Positions 1-11,731 of a stretch of 64,000 nucleotides of DNA are shown here, piece after piece. Numbering within the stretch: the stretch's first letter is position 1; each line of letters starts with the position of its first letter. The notes under the pieces are model-generated. The model was not told where the DNA came from. It ran no database searches and worked only from the letters and a program-made list of their open reading frames with translations. Origin of the DNA: Branchiostoma floridae. Lineage: Eukaryota; Chordata; Leptocardii; Amphioxiformes; Branchiostomatidae. Made by a program: the position numbers and the translations under genes. The stretch is from NCBI RefSeq assembly GCF_000003815.2, contig NC_049989.1, positions 2,210,423 to 2,274,422 on the forward strand, in the 5' to 3' direction.

Positions 1-390
1 TTCCTAGTCAACGAACTGGGGTTTGATTCGAGTATTGCTATGCCTATCGTCGCCGCTCACAGGCTTGCTAAGCCATCATCTGCCAAGCCAGACCCACCTT
101 TGCTTGTTCGTTTTGTCAGCTACCATGACAAGGATCGTGTGTTACAAGCTGGCCGTAATATGCGTGTTAGAAACAAGTTTGTGGTGCATGAACATTTGCC
201 GCCCCCCCTACAGGCTGCACGGTCTAAACTGATACCAGATAGGAATGCGGAAGTGGACAAGGCCAGGCGCAGCAACATGAAAGTCAACGCTTCAATCAGG
301 GTGCCTCCCAAAAGTACTTTCGCTGTGTTGGTAGTCAACGGGATGGAGAAGAAACGTGTGGATGCGCTAGATCTTATCCTGTCTTCGTAG
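1..390 (+). CDS. LINE A ORF1 protein, C-terminal part
   Basis: This is the last 129 codons of an L1-type ORF1 protein, read from base 1 to the TAG at 388-390. It corresponds to the RRM-like and C-terminal domains of the complete copy at 20072-20959, which also has the coiled coil. By analogy with L1 ORF1p it would bind element RNA in a ribonucleoprotein particle. One residue differs from the other copy near the end (Lys versus Glu before Arg-Val-Asp-Ala-Leu). It is truncated only by the window edge. Confidence 0.85.
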   Translation, partial: FLVNELGFDSSIAMPIVAAHRLAKPSSAKPDPPLLVRFVSYHDKDRVLQAGRNMRVRNKFVVHEHLPPPLQAARSKLIPDRNAEVDKARRSNMKVNASIRVPPKSTFAVLVVNGMEKKRVDALDLILSS

Positions 391-1701
391 AATGAACTTG
401 AATGACTCAACATGATTGACTTAGCCCACCTGATGAACCATGCATGAGCAATGTCTTCTGGACGGCGGAGACGAATTTGCATTAAAATGTTGTTATCTCC
501 ACAAAGTGTGTCTGAAGAATTTTTGACAGGTGTAAAACAGTGTTTCTTGGCCATAGGGGCTGATTTGTTATTATTGTCCTTCATTCTCATGTCACGCTGT
601 GACTGACTTGTGACTGACTTGTGTTAAGTTATATCTTTGATTTATTTCTGTTCTGATTCTGTTCTTGTCCAATGATTCTGACATTAACATACAGGATTAA
701 ATACTTATTCTGTTTAGTTTGCATGGGAATGGAAATGATATTGTTTTTGATCCGAATAGTTATTTTTGTTGTGCTTGTTATTGACAATTTGCTCCTCTGG
801 ACTTAAAACGATTAATTATAATGGAGCGAATGCCCAGATACCACCGGAAAAAGAAAATGATCTTGGATTCTCAGTTGTATACCATTATGTATATTCTTTT
901 GTACTACAGGGTAGCTGATACCCTGTCTGTCTGTCTGTTTATTTTTTGGTGTTATTATGAAGACCTCCCTTTTGTAGTATTCATGGCCACCCTTAATAAG
1001 TTTTATGTTACTGTTATTTCTCTTTTGACCTATACTGATTTAATTCCTACTAATGTTCCAGCTATCAGTAAATCAACTCAAGCCGATATGTTACATGGCT
1101 TTGATTCATATTGATTTTATATCATCTACTATAGCTACCAACTCTAAGCTAACACAAGTTATGTCTCATGATTTTGTTGTTACTTGCTTGATTATTACTG
1201 AATTGGTTCCTGTTATTTTGGCAACCGCTGTTGAACTGAACACTAATTTATGTTGGCACTTTATTGTTTCTACTTAATTGATATTGATATTGAGTTCATT
1301 TCTGTTATCAAGCTAACTCCATTTCTGGTTCGTGACGTTACCCCTCATTTTGTTCACATTGAGTTCATAGCGGTTGCTATGGTAACCATGACTGAGCTAA
1401 CACCAGTTATGATTTTTGTTCATATTGCCTCTTATTGCACGATTTATGGTTACAAATTTATGATTTTGCAATTGAGTTCACTTGAATCATTGTATGAATT
1501 GTTCTGTTATTTTGTTTCTATTATCTTTATTCTGATTCATTTTCACTGCTTTACATTTTTATGTTTATGTTTGATGGTTCCCCAAGTTTATTTTACTTAT
1601 AGTTATGTACCAGCAGTATCACCTGAGAGAATCCTGTGCTCCGATGACCTGACCCAGCTTTCCTCTCCGAGAAGTTTTAACTCCCAGAGAATATCATCAA
1701 T
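391..1701 (+). other. Long inter-ORF spacer of LINE A copy 1
   Basis: About 1.3 kb separates the ORF1 stop from the first ORF2 start. It is T-rich and contains degenerate reiterations of the type gctaacacaagttatg / gctaacaccagttatg with attgagttcat (about 1070-1440). No domain-like coding is visible. The same spacer is present in copy 2 (20960-22356), where a 100-base N gap replaces about 14 bases of copy 1. Confidence 0.8.
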
Positions 1702-4700
1702 ATGTCTAAGGTAGAGTGTCGGATTTCTAGTTACAATTGTAACGGGCTGGGGATTTTCACAAGCGAATGGGACTTTTTACCTGGTTAAGTGACAAACCTT
1801 ACCACTTATATTGTATACAAGAAACACACACAACTGTAAGAGATGAAAAAAGATGGCAGAACGAATGGGGTGGACAAATATATTTCTCCCATGGTACTTC
1901 AAATCAAAGAGGGGTAGCTATTTTGATAAAGAGTAGCGCCAGCGTTCAGGTTCATCAGGTTAAAACGGATGAAAGTGGACGGTGGATTGTGTTAGACATC
2001 GAGGTAGACAATTTACATTTTTGTCTTGTGAAGTTATATGCTCCAAATGATGACTGTCCGTCCTTTTTTAAGGAATTAGAAGAAGCTATAGATACATTTG
2101 AGATTAGTAATGAACATTTAGTTGTGGTGGGAGATTTTAATACAGTGCAGAATTCAGCTATGGATAGATCAGGTGCTCGACTTCGAAATTATCACCCTAA
2201 CGCACTAGAAGCTATTTCGGAGCTAAAAGGAAAATTCGACTTGCATGATGTGTGGCGTTTTAGAAACCCTAATGTTGTTCGGTATACATGGCGCCGGGGG
2301 CTCTACGCTAGTAGGCTAGATTATTTTCTGATATCCTTTTCATTATTAAACAGAGTTACTAAGTGTTCTATTGCTGACAAATTTAGATCTGATCACAATT
2401 TAATCACCTTGTCTTTTGTTACGGCGGATTTCCCACGAGGGCCTGGCTACTGGCAATTTAATCAATCCCTTCTTGATGACAAACTTTTTCTTGTACAGAC
2501 CAAACAAATTATGTCAGAATTTTTTAAAAACAACGTCAACACCGTAAATCCTCAAATTGTCTGGGATACGGCAAAGTGCTTTTTTCGTGGTCACTGTATT
2601 AAATTTAGTAGCTGGAGAAAAAAAAAATACCTGATGAAAGAAAAAGAACTGATTGACGAAATTAATATGTTGCAGAGTCAAATTGATAGTGTCGCCTCTC
2701 CCCCACCCGCCCAATTAGATGAATTAATTTATAAACAAAAGTTATTAGAATCTTTATATCATGAACGACTTAATGGTATCTTGTTAAGGTCAAAATCACG
2801 TTGGATGGAGCTGGGGGAAAAGTGCACTAAATATTTTATAAATCTAATTCACCGTAATTATACAAGAAAAAATATACAACGACTCAAAAGGCCCTCGGGG
2901 GAGGTAACTTCTAACCCAAAAGACATTCTTTCTGATCAGGTTAATTTTTATTCTGAACTGTACTCTTTTGAAGATATTCCAATGCCTCTTTCTGATGTAA
3001 ATTGTGATGGTTTTTTCCCCGAGGACTATGGTAAACGTTTATCAGATGAGCAACAGCAACTTTGTGAAGGTCTAATAACCGAAGAAGAATTGAAAAATGC
3101 AATACATTCATTTCAGGCTGGGAAATCACCAGGGATTGATGGTATACCTATAGAAGTCTATAAGATTTTTTTTGATGTCTTTAAAATACCAATGTTAACA
3201 TGTTTTAATTATTCATTTGGTAATGGATGTCTCTCAGAAACTCAAAGAAAAGGACTTATTTCATTGCTACTCAAAAAAGACAGTAAAGGTATAGACAAGG
3301 ACCCAACTGCCATGGGGAATTGGCGCCCCCTTACCCTTTTAGGTTGTGACACAAGAATACTTTCCAAATGCATATCTTTGAGAATCAAACATGTAATTAC
3401 GGACATAATTGAACAGGATCAGACAGGGTTTATTAAGGATAGGTATATAGGCGACAATATTAGAAGACTAATAGACACAATAGAACATTACGATCAAGAG
3501 AGTAAACCTGGATTAATATTTGTAGCTGATTTTAAAAAAGCATTTGACACGTTAAGGTGGGATTTCATGTTTAAAGCTTTAGAATTTTTCAACTTTGGTC
3601 CACAGCTAATTACATGGGTAAAGGTCTTATATGAAAAAACAAAGAGTTGCGTCATAAACAGCGGTTATATTTCAGACCCCTTCATTTTAAGTCGCGGAGT
3701 TCGCCAAGGATGTCCATTGTCCCCATATCTTTTTCTCATGGCGGTTGAGATTCTTGCTATTAAGATTAGGTCTAATCCTTCTATTCGGGGTTTAAAGATA
3801 TATGAAAAGATTACAAAGATATCGCAGTACGCCGACGATTCAAATTTTCCATTCGAACCAAAGCTAGAATCATTTTATGCCTTGTTGTCTGATTTAGAGC
3901 GTTTTTCCAATATCTCAGGTCTTTCTTTGAATGTAGATAAATGCAAAATATTACGATTAGGTCCCTTAAAATCCACGAATTTTCGTTTGCCCACTCATCT
4001 ACCGATACAGTGGGTTGACGGGGATGTTGACCTACTGGGTATCAATATTCCTGTTGATCTAAATTTAATTACAAGCGTTAATTTCGAACCCCGATTGGAA
4101 AGATTAGATAGACTATTGCGACCTATGAAGAATAAATATCTGTCCCTGTATGGTAAAATTGTTATTATTAACACCTTGGTGGTTCCCCAATTTACAAATC
4201 TATTTCAAGTCTTACCATCCCCTAACGATTCCTTTTTCAAAGTATATGAAAAGAAGATATTTTCTTTTATTTGGGACAACGGTCCTGAACGAGTTGCACG
4301 GAAGGTTTTATACAATACATCGGAAAATGGAGGACTAAATTTAAAAAACTTACGCGCATTCAACACTTCTATAAAAGCTTCATGGGTACCTAAACTTTAT
4401 TCTCATCCCGAATGGTTTTCCTCCTGGGTAACAGTCTTCCATCCTCAACTTAGTCATAGTTTATTTCCTTTTTACCAGCTGTCCTCGGTGATAAACCTTT
4501 GTTTAAAAGGATTTTTTTCTGAAGTTTTTATGGCCTGGTTTCAATTTCAGCACGTAGAGCCCACGACGCCGGCAAATATACGACAACAAGTAATTTGTTT
4601 AAACTCTAATATTATCATTGATGGTAAAACTGTTTGTTTGACAGCTTTTATGAATAGGAATATATATTTCATAAATGATTTGCTGTCCCCGGACGGCAAT

Positions 4701-5477
4701 TTTATGTCTTATGATGAATTCAGTACAAATTTCCCAAATGCTTGTGACCAACATAGATATCTACAACTTATTTCAGCTATTCCCGGTAAATGGAAAAAAA
4801 TACTTAGTACTGAGAAGCGTAAAGACCTTGTGTGCCTGCCCTTTCAAAAAAATTATAAATGGTTACGAAATATAAAAATCAATAAAAGCATGTATATCTA
4901 CTTTCTTACGTCCATGAACGAGGTCAGCCTTGCACACAAGACTAGACTTTCTTGGTTCTATTATTTTGACAAACCTATACCATGGCGAGATGTATTTACA
5001 AACTTATATAGATGTACTATTGATCCAAGTACTAGATATTTTCAATACCGATTAATTAATAAATTTTTACCTTGTAACAAAATTCTACATATATGGAAAT
5101 TAATAGACTCTAGCTCTTGTTCTTTCTGTCATGACGATGTAGAATCCTATGTTCATATTTTCTGGGAGTGTCCACATGTAGTATCATTTTGGAATGATGT
5201 AAAAAATTGGTTGAAAGTAGAAACTTCTATAGAGTGCTACCTAAATTCCTTTATTATCATATTTGGAGATACATGTAACGATGCGCCCCCCCTGAAAAAT
5301 TTGATTATTTTGTTAGGTAAAGTTTTCATCTTCCGGTGTAGACGCTTAAAAATGATAAACTTCCAGGCCTTTAAAAGACTAATATCTACTTTTGAAAAAA
5401 CTGAACGTCTCATTGCATCTCGGAGAGGGAAGCTGGAGAAGCATCGGGGTAAGTGGGGAACTTTGTGTTTAATTTGA
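1702..5477 (+). CDS. LINE A ORF2: APE endonuclease and reverse transcriptase, with a -1 frame break near the N-terminus
   Basis: ORF2p would nick target DNA and prime reverse transcription from it. The long frame opens at ATG 1767 (1236 codons), but the endonuclease N-terminus ([17 protein letters not shown], with the conserved Asn) lies in another frame from ATG 1702. The frames meet at the G-run 1749-1752: a -1 step gives Gly-Leu-Gly-Asp-Phe-His-Lys-Arg and then the long frame. In the long frame are QETH (about residue 18), GDFN and SDHN of the endonuclease, the DFKKAFD and RQGCPLSP reverse-transcriptase blocks, the YADD catalytic motif near residue 688, and a C-terminal Cys-rich motif starting CSFC near residue 1118. 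Clade Tx1/L1 is judged from these blocks. Starting at 1767 would lose the catalytic Asn. Confidence 0.9.
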
Positions 5478-6439
5478 TTTTGAAATGTAGAAATAATCAT
5501 GAAAGAATATAGAAATGACGTGATAATGATATTTGATTACAATACTGAAATGATTATGCGAGTAATGATACAATGCTTATATGAAAAGATGACATGTAAT
5601 GTGATAAAATGATATGTAATGATTTGATAACTAAAATGAATAACGTTAGTAATGACATAATAATAATCATATTATATGAGCTGTTAAGTTTACAATGTGG
5701 CTGTTAGACTTGGATAGGTTAATATTTAAGGGAGGTTCTTCATTTTCTGTTGTGTGACTGTTATATTTATCAGTGAAAATATAATAAAGAATTATAAAAA
5801 AAAAAACAAAAAAAAACACTAAACTGATGGCACGCGAGGGGTAGGGAGGAATATTTCACACCTATTGTCCGTCGATTACTGACTGTTAGGTAACGGCAAT
5901 GCATTACAAAGCACATATTTTTGTGAGCTGGCCCCTTCAAATGCTGGTTATATGTATATAATGTAGCATAGAAGGGCGGGCTGAAGAATCAACAGACAAC
6001 ACAACTTGCAATTGAGTACATAACGGATCTTATTTTCGTGAATACAACCTCCTTGACATAACGAAGCATATGCTGCGAGACATATCGCTGTGTAGTGTAA
6101 CTTTGTGTAGTGTGCAACACGCGTCACTGTTCTCAACTGAGTATAAAGGTCTACGTCCGAGACGCTATCTAGCTGTTAGGTGAGTCTGACTGTCCTAGAA
6201 AATGCGTGCGATGTCTTCTCTTGCCGGTAGTCAGTGATTTCGCGATTCGCGATTTTTAACATGGGCTCCGTTTCAGTCTCTTTCAGGCGCTGATTCGCGA
6301 ACCACGAAAAAAACAGCACCGTTAGTAGAATGCAACGGAGGCTAACATTAGTAAGAATAGTAGTAACATGGGCTATAGTGGGAAACGGAGTTTCCGTGTG
6401 TGCCACAAGACCCTCCTTCCCCACTTTAGAACCTTTATA

Positions 6440-6594
6440 ATCTCCAAGTAGATCCTATAGCAACGGTAGCATAAGATGAAGCCGGCCTAGTAGTTTCTAT
6501 ACTTCCGGAGAATACACACTCCAATCCTGACTTCACTCCTCTGCCAGCATTTGATACTATCTCTAATATGCCACCGTAGGATCTGCTTGGAGAT
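6440..6594. mobile_element. MITE family M1, copy 1
   Basis: It starts ATCTCCAAG and ends CTTGGAGAT with TA on both sides. The terminal inverted repeat reads inwards towards gatcctac / gtaggatc, then gcataagat. No coding capacity. Same family as 6977, 12798, 17717 and 63035. Confidence 0.8.
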
Positions 6595-6976
6595 TAAACC
6601 TTTGCCCATGTTGAAAATCGCGAATAAGCGCTCCCCAAAACCGCTGATAAAGCGCTCCAGAAATCTGCGAAGGAAGCCAGAAAAGAGCAGTGATAGCCCG
6701 CCAAGCCTCATGCAGACCCTCCTTCCTCCCTGCCGTTCGTCCTTCAGCAAACTGAAGTACGTAAACATCCCGTGGGCGTCGCTTCGTTTGTATTATTGGT
6801 GTGAAATTGCATCGTTAGAACCTGTCAAGTCAATGTATCTGGTATATATCAGGCGTTAGACAGGGAGTCGGGACTAACAGAGATAGGTACATTATCGTCG
6901 CTAATAAGGAGTAACGATAGCCGTTAACGTTGTTATCTTCGGTCCACTTCAAGATACGCGGAGAGCGGGAAATGTA

Positions 6977-7151
6977 ATCTCCAAGCAGATCCTACGGTGC
7001 CATAAGATAGTTTCAAAGCTGGCCAAGGAGTATAGCCGACCAAAGGGAGTCAGACGGGCATCGGTAGCATTCACACTCCTAGGCCGGCTTCACTCCTCTG
7101 GCCACCTTTTGATACTAGTATGTTATGCTACCGTAGGATCTGCTTGGAGAT
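6977..7151. mobile_element. MITE family M1, copy 2
   Basis: This is the clearest member, with a near-perfect inverted repeat (ATCTCCAAGCAGATCCTAC at the left end, its complement at the right) flanked by TA. The interior contains a second inverted motif around the words tggccaaggagtatagcc and ggcttcactcctctggcca. Confidence 0.85.
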
Positions 7152-7234
7152 TAGCAGGAAGGGAGAAGACAGCGAGGGATGGGCACCTCAGGTTTACGGT
7201 CTGAGTAGAACAGGTTAGGTATGGGCCAATTCAA

Positions 7235-7373
7235 TAGCCTGGTATCCATCCACTAATCCAGATGTATTATAGCTCCCGAGTCTCTTCTGTCCTCTCTGTA
7301 AATACGTACGTCTGTAATACAGGAAAGACTCGAGAGCTATGATACGGCCACGGCTAGGCTAGATACCAGGCTA
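7235..7373. repeat. Imperfect palindrome of ~139 bp
   Basis: The outer arms are tagcctggtatc and gataccaggcta. The inner arms contain agctcccgagtctcttctg and its near complement caggaaagactcgagagct. No flanking duplication was identified. It is probably a foldback/MITE element. Confidence 0.6.
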
Positions 7374-7421
7374 CTAACTCGTGAAAAACACAAGATTGTT
7401 GTAAAAGGGGAAGTTCGAGGC

Positions 7422-7507
7422 CTACCTGGTAGTTTATCCATTTTTCGGCGAAATCAAATCCCCTGAGGGGATTAAATTTCGCAGAAAATGGATAAACTAC
7501 CAGGTAG
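7422..7507. repeat. Near-perfect 86-bp hairpin
   Basis: The arms begin ctacctggtagtttatccat and end with the complement (atggataaactaccaggtag). The centre is atcccctgagggga. Only a few positions are unpaired. It could be a very short foldback transposon or a transcribed hairpin; the sequence does not decide. Confidence 0.7.
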
Positions 7508-8712
7508 AGTTTACTGTACATGTACAATGTAAAAGGGTAAAGAATCCTGAGGAATTAGAGGACACTATAAGTATCTCCCGTAGGTCCAAGTTTGTTACCC
7601 AGTGCACATAGGAGGGATTTTCCACATCAGCTTGGGGATACAAAGCGTGGCAGTGCGAGGAAACTCTCACAACGCGTTTATCGATGTTCTGGCTGAATTG
7701 CCGTCTCGCTGGTTTACACAACAGTTAGCATTCGGGGGATGCCTTGAAGGCATCAGGCTGCACACAACGTGACACTTTCACCTACATTAGTTGGCGGGCT
7801 ATTTCAGGAAAAATACTTTCAGTTTCACCTTTTCTGTGTGGAACAGAAGTTCCGCCCACTCGCATGGACCCGTCGTGACTACTCTGGGTCTACCCAGGGA
7901 ATACTAATCACGTCGTGTGTACTTGACACTTGACACTCTGATTTCTTTGAAATGGCTTAATGCTTCCGGGTATTCCCAGGGCAAGGTTTACGGTGCAAGA
8001 GCGGGAATTCACAACGCTCGATCGGGGAATTGGGCATAGCGGCAAGAAGTGTTGTAATGTTGATGGTATTTTCAGATACAGCATTCTGCCGTACACTGTC
8101 AGTTACGGGATAGTAAAGGTTATTCTTGACAGTACGATCAGGCGGCTTTTCCTAGGAAAAGAATAATCGATGGTTGCTACGTAACATATTTTGTTATGAC
8201 TGACTAGCGTTTCACACAGGTGCCTAGGGCCTAAGTGATAATGTCAACGTTCATACGTTGCAAGCTAGCCTCCTTTGCAGGCCCTATAGGAGTACTGGTG
8301 TTTATCGATTTTTGGGGGGAAGGGCGCTGATTTGCGATTTTCAACGTCAGGCCAGGGTCTCTAGTGCAGTGTAGTGGGGATCAGGTTTTGATCATTCGAC
8401 ATCCCGAAAGACAGCATTGGAGCGCGCAAGCCGATCTCTCAGGTCTTAGTGGTCCTCGACTGATGTTGAAAATTCGACTGAAACCAGCGCGCCCTTCAAA
8501 TAAAGGCCAGCGCTCCTAGAAGACCTGCCGGAAGGCAGGCTAGTTCCACGCACCGGTAAATTATACAGTCAAACCTGCCCGAGCGACCACCTCTTCCCTA
8601 TTACATGCACGAACTACAAACTACAACTGTGTTGTGGATATGTGAGTGGCGATATAAACCACTGTATTATAACGCAAAATATGGCATCAGATGCTTCCGG
8701 AGCCCCACTCAC

Positions 8713-8863
8713 CTTGATCTGTAGGCGGGTCGTGTAGCGGCGAGTCGTCGGGCTGGCCGCTGGGGAGACCCGGACACGTGACGAGGAGGATCCACCACCA
8801 CACCAATGAGGAACACACAGCCGTGGTCTGCATAGCGTAAATCGTCCTTCTGCTCTTGAGCAT
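8713..8863 (-). CDS. Candidate first coding exon of an unrecognised secreted protein
   Basis: Read on the minus strand from ATG at 8863, 50 codons run open to a strong donor (CAAG|GTGAGTGG, exon edge 8713). The peptide has a positively charged start (MLKSRR), a second in-frame Met at codon 11, a hydrophobic stretch rich in Val, Leu and Trp (SSLVWWWILLV), then LPSG followed by an acidic, Pro-rich start of the mature part (QPDDSPLHDPP). This is a textbook signal peptide with likely cleavage after the Gly. The exon ends in phase 1. The continuation would lie at lower coordinates; no matching exon was found before the LINE at 1-5818. I do not recognise the family. Confidence 0.45.
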
Positions 8864-8918
8864 GCCTCGTCCGTCTGTTTCACCGCTAGCTCTCGCGGCA
8901 CCTGTCAGAAAGCAGCGC

Positions 8919-8930
8919 CTTAAATAAGGA
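8919..8930 (-). promoter_or_regulatory. TATA-like box upstream of the candidate signal-peptide exon
   Basis: On the minus strand CCTTATTTAAGG lies about 56 bases before the ATG at 8863. A start site 25-30 bases downstream would leave a short 5' UTR. The placement fits a core promoter, but no transcript evidence is available here. Confidence 0.3.
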
Positions 8931-10155
8931 TGAAGTCAGCGAGGGGTCCTGTGAAGAATTCCGGGGGAGGAGGGTGCAATACAAAGAAGCAGGCCAGGTA
9001 CGAGTTGTCCCTGCCCGCTCTAGGCACAGGCACTGCCGCTGTATCCAGGCTTGGCAGGTGGCACGGGGAGAAAAAGCGACCTTCTGTGCTGGTCCAACTG
9101 GCCTGGCACTCCATTAAAGGATAACTGAGGTTTGAGTTCATAAAGTTAAAATCTAAACTGCCAACAATTACACACGCTTGAAGGCGCTGTCACTTCAATT
9201 ATTTTCAATGGGTAACTGGAGTTGTGGTGGGTGTATTTGTCTGACCCGAAATGTAACCTCTGTTGTACCCATGCACCTTCATTCAACCTGCAATATAAGC
9301 GGCAAGTGACTTGATAAAGAACAGATGGGAACAGTACAGACATGTGACAGGTAAGTTCTGCAGGACTTGGTTGGAGATGTGAGGCCTGCAGGGACGTGAC
9401 GGCAGCCTATATCCTCTAACCAAGTAGACGTGCCGAGGGTTAGAGTATGGTGAACCATAAGTAACTGTAAACAGGCGTGGCTGTGATTATCCACAAACAA
9501 CGTTAACTTCCTTGTCTGAATTATTTGTGCGTGACTTAAGCATGGATTGCATGAGACACAAAAGGATGGATTTCAGCGGGGCAACTTCGGAAGGTGTATG
9601 AACTGAAAGAAGCAGTGCACTGTACAGTGTCATATTTAAACACTGCTGATTTGGTGCGTGGTTGAGAAATCTTTCGGGAATTATCAAATTTTCGTAACAC
9701 GAGCATATCAACCTTTAGAATTGGAATCTGGGAAGACGATAATTGGTATTGGGTAACATCTAGTGCATTGACCCGGAAACACCTGCCGAAATACAAGAAC
9801 CCACAGACTCCCGGTCACAGCGGTAGTTTCGCGACTCGGTTTTTAGGTAGATTAGAGGTCAGCATGAAAGTGGCGCGCAGTTAGACAGATTTCTCTGGTT
9901 GTCTGCCAGATAAAGAAAATATAAGTGCCATTGTCCTATACGTCCCAGATTATCATGATTCTGAAAAAAAGTGTTTTACTGACTTCAAGTAAAGCTTCAC
10001 GGCGGTAGTTGACCTTGTCCAGGATGTCATTATAACATGACCTTGTCCCGGATGTCCACGATGAGTTCGCTAGATACCCGCCGATCTTATAGGTGTGCAT
10101 TCAAACCCACACAGGAAAAGAGAAATGGGTGTTGCATTTATGGCGGAGGCGCCTC

Positions 10156-10280
10156 TCTCTCTTTCTCTTTCTCTCTCTCTCTCTCTTTCTTTCTCTCCAT
10201 CTTTCTCCCTCACCCTCCCTCTTTCTCTCTCTCCCCTCTCTCTTCCTCCTTCTCTCTCCCCCTATCTCTATCTCTTTATT
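10156..10280. repeat. Polypyrimidine (CT/TTTC) low-complexity tract
   Basis: About 125 bases of nearly pure C and T on the plus strand. The apparent reading frames through it, Ser/Leu/Phe-rich on one strand and Arg/Glu/Lys-rich on the other, are composition artefacts. Confidence 0.85.
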
Positions 10281-10760
10281 TCTACTACCGGTCGCCAACT
10301 CACATTGCTCAGACAAGGAATATCATATCTTGCCTTTATAACGTAAATCATTTCATTGGTAACAAGGATGTAATGTCAAGGCCCTTTTCCGAATATGGTG
10401 TTGTTTAGAAGACGGTCGAGTGTTGAGCCAAGGCCTCTCAGTGGGGAGAGATCCCCGAGGATTGGAAATCTCCTTAGAATGTTCTGTCTCCACGACCTTT
10501 AAGTGTTTCATGTTTATAATGATCTGTCGGGAAGTACATTATACAGAACAGTACTAGTGTCCTCTTACATTTTGCACATTTCTGAGTATCATACAGTAGG
10601 GATTGTGATCTTGGAATGTAGGATGGGGAAGATCGCTTGTCCGCCCACAAGTTTCATGCAAACATTTGTTATAACTACGTAAATGTTAGGGCTTGCTTAT
10701 TGATACAGCTTATCAACACGTCCGTTTTTTTCTTCTTCTGCTTAATAGATCAGCGTACAA

Positions 10761-11010
10761 AGCTTCCTTGTAGCCTCCTTCGCAGACTTTCGGTGCGGCG
10801 GTGTTTAGTTTTATTGGGAGAGCTGGTTCGCAATTTTCGCTATATCCCGGTCGACTTCCATGCCCTGCATATTTGTACTTTTGTCGCGTCACTAAAGATT
10901 TCTATAATAACTTTTATAGAGAACCGTAGCCCATTTTGAATATCACGAATCAGCGCCCCCCAAGCAATAAACACCACCGCTCCAAACGTCTGTGAAGGAG
11001 GCTAGCTTCC
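10761..11010. mobile_element. Inverted-repeat element (family M2)
   Basis: The left arm has agcttcc..tagcctccttcgcagac, and gcggtggtgtttat-like sequence; the right arm is its complement, ending gaaggaggctagcttcc. A half-copy in the left-arm orientation lies at about 8264-8345. Arms are about 80 bases. No clear target duplication. Probably a non-autonomous DNA transposon. Confidence 0.6.
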
Positions 11011-11731
11011 GTGGGTACCAGTTTCCTTGATGTACCCGTGACTACGGTTAGATAACCATTACGTAATTCCCATTGGAATTCCACCTTGACGAAACCTTGA
11101 CGAAAACATTCACCTTGCGGGTAATGTATGCCTGCATGGTGCCGTTAACCACCTACTGTGATAACAGGTCTGCTTCCAGTAACGAGGATGACCCTGTCTC
11201 CTCACCGTCATGACTCTGACCTCACAACACGGAGAGGTCAAAGACCTGAGACTCCAGCTGACTGACTACGGTTACGTAACTGGGAAGAACCGACCCCGAC
11301 TGTCAATTACTATTAGCAGTTCAACTGATGATAGGATGGCAATGAGCAATGAGTGGTTTTACTGCAGGTGAAATATGTGTATATGTGTAAGGACGACTGA
11401 GAACGGAGGTTAAAGAATCTCATTCAGTCATAATCTAGCGTTCTAGCCTGGGTACCAACCTATGTCTACCGGGGCTCCTTACACTCGCTATAATAATTTT
11501 TATACTAGCGTTCCAAATCGATGTACAAATCAAATACGACACAGCATAGTTATTCTACTACATTGTATACAGGTACTGTTACTACTGCCTGCATAGACCT
11601 GTGTCTTAAGATAACCAATCATTTTGAGTCATCGGCCGTCGGAAGGCTTCTTCGTAAGCTATTGATGGTCAGGCACCTGGTATATTGCCAATGTTAAACG
11701 CGTATCCATGGATGAAGCACGTTAGTCTTAC

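Larger units (their letters stand above)
1..5818 (+). mobile_element. LINE family A, copy 1 (Tx1/L1-like), 5' end outside window
   Basis: Non-LTR retrotransposon. The window opens inside ORF1. The order is ORF1 tail (1-390), a ~1.3 kb spacer, ORF2 (endonuclease, reverse transcriptase, C-terminal CCHC; stop at 5477), a short 3' UTR and an A-rich tail after AATAAA (about 5783-5818). It aligns base for base with the copy at 19936-26459 at a constant offset of 20655 through ORF2, with very few substitutions, so both are recent. By that offset about 630 bases of its 5' end lie left of the window. The 5' flank is not visible, so its target-site duplication cannot be checked. ORF2 after base 1752 is uninterrupted. 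Confidence 0.93.
5819..8712. other. Gene-free stretch with MITEs and hairpins
   Basis: No supported exon. It holds two TA-flanked MITEs (6440-6594, 6977-7151) and two palindromes (7235-7373, 7422-7507). Segments near 6216-6320 and 6604-6690 share aatcgcga and gcgct motifs with the inverted-repeat element at 10761-11010. It may be the first intron of the minus-strand gene whose candidate first exon ends at 8713. Confidence 0.5.

Noticed and set aside
821-1714. Three overlapping short open frames in the LINE A spacer, repeated at 21476-22369
   Set aside because: They are identical in both copies only because the copies are recent. Composition is T-rich with no domain-like pattern, and they overlap in different frames.
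7497-7721. Minus-strand frame of 74 codons including a Lys-Arg site
   Set aside because: Starts at TTG, ends inside the hairpin at 7422-7507, and no acceptor phase joins it to the signal-peptide exon at 8713.
10095-10408. Ser/Leu/Phe-rich and Arg/Glu-rich frames
   Set aside because: Produced by the CT-rich tract.
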